This document shows positions 32,852-42,127 of a DNA stretch of 64,000 nt, piece by piece. Location: NCBI RefSeq assembly GCF_013426205.1, contig NC_089423.1:372001-436000 (forward strand). Reading direction: 5' to 3'. Position numbers and translations under genes: made by a program. The stretch's first letter is position 1. Each line of letters starts with the position of its first letter. Under the pieces are notes generated by a model. That model did no database searches. It was not told the origin of the DNA and worked only from the letters and a program-made list of their open reading frames with translations. The stretch comes from Metarhizium brunneum. Lineage: Eukaryota; Ascomycota; Sordariomycetes; Hypocreales; Clavicipitaceae.

Positions 32852-33646
32852 TTTGGATGGGATGGGGTTTGATCAAGGTGTCAAATTGTAGTCTTGGGGA
32901 GTGCAGGTCGAATCTCTCCGTAGCCATTGACATGGCGTACTATATACCCCTTTGCGCGCGGCATTGGACGGCAATGACAACCGACAGATCTGGCGCGGAC
33001 ATGTTGATATCATCAATCGATGCATTGGTGTAACACCATGCACTGCATACTGGTACAAGAGTGAAAACAGACGAAACCTGGGGCATTCCGGGGGCGGGGT
33101 ATGGCGGCCAGGTCACTCTAGTTGTTTTCGGTGTTGCGGACTGCCTCTTGTTTATGAGTTCGGCCAGGATCGATAATCACTCCGCCCGGCCGAGGTTCCG
33201 CTCGGGGCCTTTAGCCAAGCTCCGTTCTCCGCACAAGTTCTGGCTGGGTGGATCTTTTCCCGATCCGCGTCTGATGACTCTGATCTCCCGTCGGCGGTTG
33301 CCAACGAACCAATTGTGGAGGGGTCTGGTATTGTGCCCAACGGCCTTGACAGCAGCAAAGACAAAGTTCAAATTTGTTCGACTAGAAGTAAACCACGCTG
33401 GCGAACCTTGGGGCATCGGTTGCTGTTGCACGCTCGAGACGCGGTGACACCGCCGTGGATGCAAGTGTCAAGTTTCCAACTTTGCACACCCGTTCATAAA
33501 TGGCCGTATAAATAAACTCTATAAACTCTATAGAAATATATACACAAAGTAACCGTACGCACCGGCATGACTGCAAAAGTGACCCTTTTGCGCAAGACAA
33601 GTCCAAGTACACCCGGGGGCTTCAACCACCACACCCCCAGATGCAT
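32852..33646. other. Intergenic, upstream of the hydratase gene
   Basis: About 0.8 kb containing the hydratase promoter and the 3' flank of the DUF3712 gene. Nothing further recognised. Confidence 0.45.
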
Positions 33647-35045
33647 TCACCAAGGGGAGAATGCCCTTGAACCCGTGTCCTTTGTAGACGCATTCTTGGT
33701 AATGTTCCAGTGCCCCGCGACGTGATCGACAAACGACTCGTTGCCAAACAAATCGCCCACCACACGAACCAAGTCGCCGTCGCTGCCGTTGCCCACGAGC
33801 CCGCCGACCAGCACGCTCAAGAGCTTGGTAATCGACAACGAAGCCTTGAATTTGCGGCCCTTGAGAATATCCTCGACGTACGTGACGCGCTGGCCGTTCA
33901 TAAAGGTGGCATTGCCTGTGACATTGACCTCGATCAGCCCCCTGCTCAAAGAGGCGGCCTGGCTATTGAGGACGGGCCCCAGGTTCTGAATGATGTGGTC
34001 GATGTCGACCGTGCCGTTGAGATACACGGTGTTATTGCCCGGGGCCAGAAACACGTCGTACAGGGTCACGAGCCCGATGCGCACGTCGCCCGTATACACG
34101 TTGAGGGAGACGTTGCCGACGTTGATGTGGAGGGATCCCCAGTTGGGCACCGTGGCCGAGCCCACCACGTTTCGGCCGTCCTTGTCCGGCGGCAGCATCA
34201 GCGCGACGTCCTTGAGGCCGAAGCCCTGCAGGCCCTTGAGCCCGGGGACCGCGACGCTCCTGTCGACCCGGGGCGTGGCGCTCAGCGAGCCGAAGTGCAC
34301 CTTGGGGTCGCCGCGGATCCAGATCAGCCTCTCGTCTTGGTCGACGAGGCCGTCGGCCCATGAGACCAGCTCCGTCTCGTTGAGCACCGTCATGGTCTCG
34401 GCGTTGATTTGGATATCCGTCTCCTTGTTGGCGTGTATCTTGGGGATGGAGAGGTTGAAAAAGGGCGTAAAGGGCTTTGTTTTCTCGTCGTACAGCAGGA
34501 GAGTAAACGGATCTAATGTCGCCCCCAGGGGAGTGTTGAGTGTCGTCCCTACCGATAACACGACGTGCTCTGCAGAGGTGGTGTTGGCCTCGCCGGTTAC
34601 AAGGGGAATCCCCTGTTTGGCAATGATGGCCTGAATGATGGCGGGTATGATGACTTTGAAGCTGCCTTTAGTTAGACGGGTGTCGTAAGTGTTTGTGATG
34701 TGGCATTGGGCCTCACAGCAAAGGTAGGAAAATGACTAAAAAGACAATCACCCCAAGCAGGTACCACAAGTAGAAGCGTCTACAGTGAAGCCACGCCTTC
34801 TGCCTCTTTTTTTGAGCCGCGGGTTGCTCTTGCTCCTTTTCGCTGACGTGCTGGACTGACGGCGCATTCGTGCTCTGAACATCGGCCTCTTCTCTTGCTT
34901 GGGCATCATGATTTGGCGTATCGGGTGCTTTGTCGCCCTTCCGGTGGTCCTTTGAACCCATTTCCCCGGACGGCATACAAGGGGCAACGGCGAGTCGTTT
35001 GGTGTCAAAAGCGATATTATGCAGAGCAAGAGGCGTATTAGACAT
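33647..35045 (-). CDS. DUF3712 single-pass membrane protein
   Basis: Two exons (34717-35045, 33647-34661) with a 55-nt intron, 447 aa. A charged N-terminal part of about 85 residues is followed by one transmembrane helix (FYLWYLLGVIVFLVIFLPLL) and a large beta-rich domain with repeated TxxNP/GTTLNTPLGA features and many N-glycosylation sites (NLS, NTT, NGT, NVT, NAT). This layout is that of fungal DUF3712 proteins, thought to sit in the vacuolar or endomembrane system with the large domain in the lumen. The intron lies exactly after the membrane helix. Function unknown. Confidence 0.85.
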
Positions 35046-35939
35046 CTGCAGCTATTATCCGGCGGCGTACAAGTATATAGTTGCAAACTTACACATGTAC
35101 GTTGGCACGGTACTTCGCCCGCCGGGGTCAACGACCGTGCCGGCTCGATGCATGTCGCCGAGATGCCATTCCATCATGGAAGACGGACTTTGCTCACCTT
35201 GGCTCTAGCCCTTGCGCTCCGGACTGCTATCCCGGCCCTGCGGTGCGAGACTGGCCTTTCTGTCTGTGGGGCGTTCGAATCAATCTCCGAAACGAGTCTG
35301 GTAGGTGAGCGACCGAATCCACCATGACACCGTACGCCGTTTGTTTCCTTTGCACTTTGTTGGCACGCCGGGCGCGAAAAGTTCTAAAAGCGATTTACGA
35401 AGCAGACCGACCAAAGTGGTTGGAACTGGCATCCGATTTGCCCGTGGCAAACGGCTCAGAGTTGTAGCCGACAACGTTTCTGTTGCAACACCACCGTGAC
35501 TCTGGCCTCCGGAAGCAGTTTGTTTTAGTCACCACTGTCTTACAGCGACAAACAAACCAGACATTGCTTTTGCCTTGGGCAAACGCTAGACAATGCCGCG
35601 TAGGCAGCCGGGGCATTGCGCCATTATGCTACTGGGAATCCAAACAAGCGCAAAGGGCGGAGTGCGGCTCTAGATATTAGCCCGGCCCTTGATCCGCCTT
35701 GCGTCTCGTCCGTTCCCGATCCCGGCCGTAGTGGGAGCACTTATCGCTGCGTCAACATGGACAAATAAACACAGCTCCCCGGCCTGTCTGCTTCGGACTC
35801 GTCAACCCTACGTCTCCGGTATTTCATGTTGAGAGATGGATTCCAACCATCGAAGCTACCTGTGTGGCTTGTTCATGGGGGCCTATTACGAAGTTGTGGT
35901 ATTACATGTACGCCCCGGGCCCTGTATCGGGTCCTGGCC
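35046..35939. other. Start of the accessory region; no gene
   Basis: Promoter side of the DUF3712 gene. Short frames only. From here rightwards transposon remains become frequent. Confidence 0.45.
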
Positions 35940-36137
35940 TGCCACACGGAAATGGCCGCACGGTTACACAAGGGCTACAGTCACGAGACTAGGGCAAAGT
36001 CCCTCACTAACTTGTTGTATTTAAAGACTCCTTTGGTCAACGAGGCCTTGAGGAAAACCAAGGACCTTTGATACCAAAGACTGTTGTTAGATGAATTGAG
36101 CCATTGACTCGAAGCCATCTATTGAGCCCTTGTCATA
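35940..36137 (+). mobile_element. Decayed solo LTR, subfamily B
   Basis: Matches the LTR at 54551-54740, sharing the blocks ACACGGAAATGGC, GGTTACACAAGGGCTAC and a long block around GGACCTTTGATACC. The left end is TGCCACACGG, the right end CTTGTCATA. No clear target duplication remains, so it is older. Confidence 0.8.
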
Positions 36138-36421
36138 TTGCCAGACCCATCACCCTGTTTAAGCGTGCAGGAGAAGTTCAACTAGAGCTAGAGGTTAACA
36201 CCATGTTGGTTGCATTGAATGCTAGACAGAGCTTCGGCACTTACAAGAGCCCCTCCAAACCTTTTCTTTAATGTAGCGCTATTAGCAGGCTCCTGCTTAT
36301 AAGCGATGGATCGAGAATTTTTCACAGTGCCCGCGTCGCGACACGTCTCACACTAGAGAAGCTCACTGTATTAGCTTATGCTGTATCTTCTTCCGGTTAT
36401 AATGATAATAGTTTGGGGCAC
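36138..36421. other. Short intergenic stretch
   Basis: Nothing recognised between the decayed LTR and the secreted-protein gene. Confidence 0.4.
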
Positions 36422-36974
36422 TTACTCCTCCTTTCTCATCGCAAAAGCTCGTGAGATTGCTAAACGGGAGGCAATCTTCATCTGGGCAATTCTGTCCAGC
36501 ACGAGTAGAAACTGATTGGCAATCCAACTTGTTCGTATTCAACTAGCGCTGGTATTAGCAGTAAAATAAATGCTTGAAGAAAAAAGATGCTGTTACCTCG
36601 GAAGGTTCGCACTTGAATTTCTTATCGCCATCATCACAATAAAGGGCATAATTTACTGGTGTCTGTTACAAGGTTAGCGAGGTATAGTTTTGGTAAGAAG
36701 AATGGGCAATACTTTCCATTTCATCGCCAAGAACCCTCAGAAGGCTCCATTGCTTCATGGTGTTCCAAAATATCTCATCGCTAACACTACGATGCTGATG
36801 GTCAGCCACAAATTGTCTGACGTATTTAACAAACGCTCTCTTGCATTGTTTAACATCAATATTCTCAGCTTTCTCGCATACTCGTGCGTGGAGAATAATG
36901 TCACCGACACTTGGGTACTTTAGGGCGGCCGCCAGGCTTCCACAAGCAGCAAGCAAAAGGATAAAGTATTTCAT
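36422..36974 (-). CDS. Small secreted cysteine-containing protein (orphan)
   Basis: Three exons (36713-36974, 36597-36655, 36422-36511), introns 57 and 85 nt, 136 aa. The start MKYFILLLAACGSLAAA is a clear signal peptide. The mature part is mostly helical with four cysteines (HARVCEK, VKQCKRAF, ALYCDDG, KFKCEP), consistent with two disulfides. The last exon is an amphipathic basic helix ending KEE. Intron 1 contains a CTAAC branch motif. Without splicing the frame ends 15 residues after the first donor. No family recognised; effector-like by size and secretion. An (AT)12 tract lies 112-135 bp upstream of the ATG and may serve as TATA element. Confidence 0.6.
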
Positions 36975-37877
36975 CTTGATAATTGAGGGTAGTGGGTTGG
37001 TGGGTACTAGTCTGCAATGAATATTGAGCGGCAAGTAAAGTGTATAAGGGAAGGGAATTCATAGAATAATGTCTAGTATCAATTGATATATATATATATA
37101 TATATATATGTTCTACTCTGTAGCATCGTCGCATTAGCCACGTCCCACTTTTCTTCGTCGGTGGTGAGAGCTTTGCTTAACCCAAAAAATCGGGGCATGG
37201 CACGATTAATGCTATTTAACAGGTTTTTCTGACAATGCCTTATTAGTAGTACAAGGATTAAAATTACTCTGTATATGCCGCATAGAAAATAACAGTTTTA
37301 AGGAGGTGTGTTAATTCATGCCCGAGGTAAAATTTTAGCAACTTATGTGGATACCTGATTAAATACTGCCCCTTGACTTTATGCTAATAAGTCATGCAAA
37401 TAATAAGGATATTCTATTCGAGGGAGATGGACCAAATATCTCGCTAATAGCTCTCGGGCGGACTGGGATCAAACTGTCGCTATCACGGTTTCACGTTTCA
37501 CAAGTTCCCGCCGTAAATTATATAAGATAATAGTACTATTAACACTAAATCAAGTGTTTAACAATCCACTTTTCCCGAGTCATAACTTCTACTATAATAG
37601 TCATGAACTTTTGAGCTTGTTAATGCATATCGCATACATTCAAGCTCGTGAGTCAACACCACGCACTACAAGTTATTGCAGTGCTCCACAAGAGTTTCAG
37701 CTATATAAAGTGCACACCTATTCACGTCGGGTTAACTTATGCTTGATTCCTGGCATTCTCTCATGCATATGAAGAATCAGCCCATCAATGTTCACCGCAA
37801 GACAGGATGACGTGTCAGAAGGAGTCTGGTCGATTTCCTTCCTTGGGTCTCCATTTCTAGACCGTCGATTACGGCAG
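36975..37877. other. AT-rich intergenic region
   Basis: Upstream of the secreted-protein gene and left of a solo LTR. AT-rich, no gene recognised. Confidence 0.45.
37086..37109. repeat. (AT)12 microsatellite
   Basis: Perfect AT dinucleotide run in the likely promoter of the minus-strand secreted-protein gene. Confidence 0.9.
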
Positions 37878-38111
37878 TGTTACACGGCAAGGGCCCAACA
37901 GATCGTGAGACTCAACGAAGGGGCCTTACCTTACCGACAAAGGACTTGTTTGTTACATAACCTAAACACGTGCCCAGGCGCTCCTTTTATGTCTATATGG
38001 TTATTACTAATCCCTCTCTTCCTCTTAGAAAACTAAGGACCTTTGACACTCTTTGACATTATCTTTGAATGTGAACCTTTACGTTCCGAACCTTGCTAAA
38101 CCCTCGTCACA
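37878..38111 (+). mobile_element. Diverged solo LTR, subfamily A, with 5-bp target duplication
   Basis: Starts TGTTACACGG and ends CTCGTCACA, flanked by GGCAG on both sides (37873-37877, 38112-38116). The body aligns with the 15228 and 53707 LTRs but with many substitutions and small deletions, so it is an older insertion with an intact target site. Confidence 0.9.
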
Positions 38112-38179
38112 GGCAGTGCCTAGGTCCACGGGGACCCGGATATCTGCCATGTGCTGCCGTTAAATTGCACCTTAAAAAT

Positions 38180-38506
38180 CAAATACAGTCTGGTATGCCT
38201 TTGCTGGACAAGATTGGCGTCGATGCCTGCCAACGCTCCTTTTGCCTTGTATTTGCATTTCTAAGCGGCGAGTCAGAAGAAGACTTCTGTTGGGCGTTGG
38301 ATAGGCTGAGGCCCCTTTATGAGACTCGCAAAGCTAGACTCCCGCCCGTGAGCCTAACAGACGGCTGCATTACGTGCATAAGTGCTCTCAAAGTTGTCTT
38401 TCCTGCGGCTCATTCACTCCTTTGTCTTTTGCACGCAAGCAAGGCTGTTCTTGACCACTGTAAGCCTGCCTTTGAAACTCCTTCTACCGAAGATACCACG
38501 TCATGA
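38180..38506 (+). mobile_element. MULE transposase fragment
   Basis: The plus strand reads GVDACQRSFCLVFAFLSGE, then EDFCWALDRLRPLYE and LTDGCITCISALKVVFP with LLCLLHASKAVLDHC. This is the core MULE transposase pattern (second catalytic Asp in the LTD motif, then CxxH). Only about 110 residues remain, with no N-terminus, no zinc finger and no terminal repeats seen. The adjacent solo LTR may have inserted into the older element. Confidence 0.8.
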
Positions 38507-38831
38507 CATAGCGGAGAGAGGTCGCAGAGATTGACAGCGCAAGCAAGCTTATTTAGGTAGCATCATATTACCGTAGCTAGTAAAAGCGGCCTGCATCCCG
38601 TGCAGAAGAATAGACCGCAGGAAGCACGCGGCAGACGCATATTCATAAAAAACGGCAAGGGACTCGAATTAATAAGCAATACTGCATGGTGGGAGGCCTT
38701 TCCCCAGGGACCAAGGACCAAGCGACATGGATGGTGTCAATGCTTCCTGTTCCTGGTGCCCAAGTCGCGTCAGACCCATCCCAACTTAATGCAGACCAAA
38801 TAACCTGTCAATGCCTACTGGGGCGCAAGTC
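38507..38831. other. Intergenic, no gene
   Basis: Downstream of the MULE scrap; nothing recognised. Confidence 0.4.
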
Positions 38832-39356
38832 TCATGGAGAGTAGTCAATGTAGCTTTCTCCCTTGAAGGAAAAATCACCAATCGGGCTTCTGCCGGCAAT
38901 AGTAGCGCCCGACTTTTCCCACCGCAAGACGATTTCCCCTCTGCCCGCGTGTCCAGTAAATCGGCCATTGTAATCTTCCGGGAGCCTGAGCGTAAACGTG
39001 ACGGGGTCGAATTCAAAGCTACCAACGGGGAACTTGTCGTCGAGTTTACCCTTGACATTCCAGAAGGTGTTGCCGTGGATGCGCGCCTGCAACTTTTGCT
39101 CGGTGAAAAGTATCCATCCTTCGATTTCTTCGTACTTTCGCGGGTTCGATCCCGCCGGCCAATACGGCTCCTCGTGTGGTGGCGCAAGGTCGTTGGGCGC
39201 GGTGAAGACGTTGGTGACAGGACGGTTATCAGACTGCGTCGTCTCGTGCTCGGGGACCGGTACAGAAATGATGGCTTGGTCGTGGCCGTATTTGTATGGT
39301 GCTCCGAGAACGGCCGTAGCAGAAGCTAAGACGGCGATGAAAATTTTGGCAATCAT
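38832..39356 (-). CDS. Secreted protein of unknown function
   Basis: Single exon, 174 aa. Signal peptide MIAKIFIAVLASATAVLG at residues 1-18. The mature protein is rich in aromatic and beta-type residues (GWILFTEQKLQARIHGNTFW, GSFEFDPVTFTLRLP, IGDFSFKGESYIDYSP) and has no cysteine, which suggests a small beta-sandwich or barrel rather than a disulfide-rich effector. No family recognised. It sits alone in the accessory region. Confidence 0.65.
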   Translation of the reverse strand: MIAKIFIAVLASATAVLGAPYKYGHDQAIISVPVPEHETTQSDNRPVTNVFTAPNDLAPPHEEPYWPAGSNPRKYEEIEGWILFTEQKLQARIHGNTFWNVKGKLDDKFPVGSFEFDPVTFTLRLPEDYNGRFTGHAGRGEIVLRWEKSGATIAGRSPIGDFSFKGESYIDYSP

Positions 39357-40628
39357 GATGAGAAGTTTGATGGTATGAATATTAAAGCAGATGGGTTGGG
39401 GTGTGGACAGGTATTTGGCCAGTTGAGGTGTCCAGGCAATAGAAGGGACGTGAAGGAGAGTCTGGATTTACATAGTGAAGCAGCAGGGGCCAACCGCAGT
39501 TTTGTAGAATTCGACTGATAGGACGGTATGTCCCCTCTGCTGTGGCAGAGTATGAATAGAGGGTAACTGTGCGGAGGTATATAGAAAGGAAGGTTAACGG
39601 GACAAAGTATAAAAAATATCATCATTAGGTAGGGGCATGGCATAATTGGAAGCAAAGGGAAGTCGACTGGGTATTCGGCCCAGAGCTGGCGTCATGAGAA
39701 ATGCTAAAGTTAAAGGCAAAGGCTAAAGGATGTAAATAGTGTAGACGTGCAATTTCGTCAGACGAAAAAGAACATTTGAAAGTTTGGGGGCCGTCCGGCC
39801 GGCGAATAACATCTCTGGTGGACATGTCTTGGTGAAGTTGAAAGCCGGATGCGGCGATTTGCTTACAAGCCTCGGAAAGCTACGTGCGCAAACAAAACAT
39901 CGGGGTATATGGCTCAGGCTCCGGATCAAACGGCAGGATATCTTTTCATGTAAACCTTGCAATTAGAGTTGCAAGCCACTGACGTGTACGGGGCGGTTTG
40001 ACAGCCATGCGCGACGGCTTGTTGAAACTGCCCGGTAAAAAGCGCAGGATTCTGCCTAGAAGCGCAAAACGAAAATGGGCGCAGGGCAAAACACTGGTCC
40101 AAGATATGGACGTAGTCTGGTGATTCGCGTGAAGACGCCGCATAGATTCACTTGCGGGCTGGCACGAGTCCAGTGTCTACTGTGATGCAATGGAGAGCTC
40201 GGGGGTTGAATGAGTATATCGATTTAGAGGCAAACACGGGGAAAAGCCTTGTTGTAATCTACCTCGTTAATAACCCCACGCGCATATACTTTGTAGCATC
40301 ACTGGGTCATTGACTCACCCTTTTCGCTCGCGATTCAATCTTTCAATATGCGATTCACACGTAATAGTTTGGCCGATAAGGTTCCGGAAGGCGTGAATGA
40401 AGATATCACAGAGACTTGTGATAAAAACAGCATATCTGTTCTATTATATAATCTCTGTTTTCTCCTTGCACGCTCAACGGGCCTATTTACTGCATCTAGT
40501 CGTTAGCAAATAGCCATTCGCCGAGGATTTCTCCAGAAACCTTGATACTTTTTTCAAAAAGGAAGCACCAATTCAAGATAAATTTCCCAGAGATTAGTAT
40601 ACGCACAGCAATTTCGCCCAACTTGACC
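39357..40628. other. Intergenic, no gene recognised
   Basis: 1.3 kb with only short frames. A TATA-like GTATATAG at about 39576-39583 may belong to the minus-strand secreted-protein gene. Confidence 0.4.
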
Positions 40629-41245
40629 ATGCCGTCCAGGTATGTAGAAACCTCGCCGACGAGGTGATATTTTGCCGAGGTTCTACTTTTCACATAGCTA
40701 ACCAGGTTAGCAAAAAATGCCTCAATTGCAATCAAGACTACGTTTATTTAGACAATCACGAAAAAAGATGCATCTTGTTTGAAAGTCGGCGGATAGAGGG
40801 CTCCGACGAGTATGGGTTGATCTGCCCCAATTGCAAAGGGAGCTTTCGGAGCTTATCCAACGTGCTCGGGCACTTGCGCTACTGCCTATGCTTCTGGTGC
40901 TATGCCCCCATGTGCCACAAGGCGAGAGGCGTTACCATGGATTGTTATTGTATCAAGGGCTTGAAAGCAGGCACCGCTGACAAGTGCGACTCGTGCAACG
41001 GGACGGGCAAAATGTTCAACCAGGCTCCGTGCCCCAACATGTACCATCATCATATTTTTGTAAGAGACTTGCCCAGGGGGTCCTCCATCTTTATGCTAAA
41101 GAGTTGTTCAGTCTTTGATCTGAAAGCTGTACGGACCTTGCACCCACAGGACACCCACAGGACGACGGGTAACCAAGCAAAGGGATTGTGCAAGGCGCGC
41201 AACATGTATTCGGCGTTTCTACGATCTCAAGTAGGCAGGGCTTGA
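40629..41245 (+). CDS. Small multi-zinc-site protein (orphan)
   Basis: Two exons: an 11-bp first exon (40629-40639, MPSS split codon) and 40711-41245, with a 71-nt intron that has donor GTATGTAG, branch GCTAAC and acceptor GTTAG; 181 aa. Cys/His groups: C7-x2-C10...H20-x3-C24, then C42-x2-C45...H58-x3-C62, and a DnaJ-like CDSCNGTGK at 96-104 followed by C111. Further cysteines lie at 64-84. The first two look like C2HC-type fingers with matching spacing (CxxC-x9-12-HxxxC). No signal peptide, so likely intracellular. No family recognised; the product may bind nucleic acid or protein. Confidence 0.6.
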
Positions 41246-42127
41246 GCCATCACCCGCGGGTGGTTAATAAAGGCGACTAAATGGTGTTGAATAGAATGGC
41301 CGCGCGTGAGCATGGCATGGGTTCATCTTGGTATGCATGTAGTCTCGTCTGATCTTTCGCTGGTCGCCGTATTTTGAACACATGTTTCTCCTGAATGCAA
41401 GCTGCCGAATGCCACCTATGCAGTGCCTCTGCTATGAATTAGTCGAAATGCTGTTTGTACGGGGAGGTGTCACGATGCTCTTCTCTTTGATAGTGAGGCA
41501 CCTGTGACTGACATGTACTTTTCAGGCGCTATCTCCTTGCGTATTTCAGGCAACTATACCAAGTTGGGTATTTCCACGAATTCCAAGTTCATGCTTTATA
41601 GTACGACTGAAAGATGTAATCAAGATATATAGAGAGTTTGCTTTTGGACTATGACACGATGTGGGTTACAGCGGTATGCGCACAGCGCAGAATAGGCAAG
41701 CTTCCCACGCGGTATATGAAGGCCTCATTCCTCTCTCTATCTGATGCTTATGCAGCTAGCACAATTCCGTCATGCCACAAGTTCAAATGTCGTTTTCAAC
41801 TGTAAAAGTAAATAGGCCATGCAAGCCGAGGTTCGGTTCAGGAGACCCATTTCGCGCTGTGCTTTTTCGCACAAACCCTGTGATAATGCCCGCCAACCAT
41901 TCGGACCAATAGAGCTGCAACGTCTTTTTACAAAGACACGGAGGGAAAAAAGAAACATGTCTTTATCAAGAAGATGCAAAAAAACATACAACACCGGGTA
42001 TTCGCTGGTCGTCACCGACCCAACTACTAATCCGGCGCTCGCCAGGTTATCGTACGAGATCGGACGGGATCGTGATTTTTACTGGCGGCTATGGTCGTAT
42101 ATACCAGGCACTACGTATACTAGGATA
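41246..42127. other. Intergenic downstream of the toxin-like gene
   Basis: No gene recognised. A long plus-strand frame entering from 41819 runs antisense to the toxin-like gene and was rejected. Confidence 0.4.
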
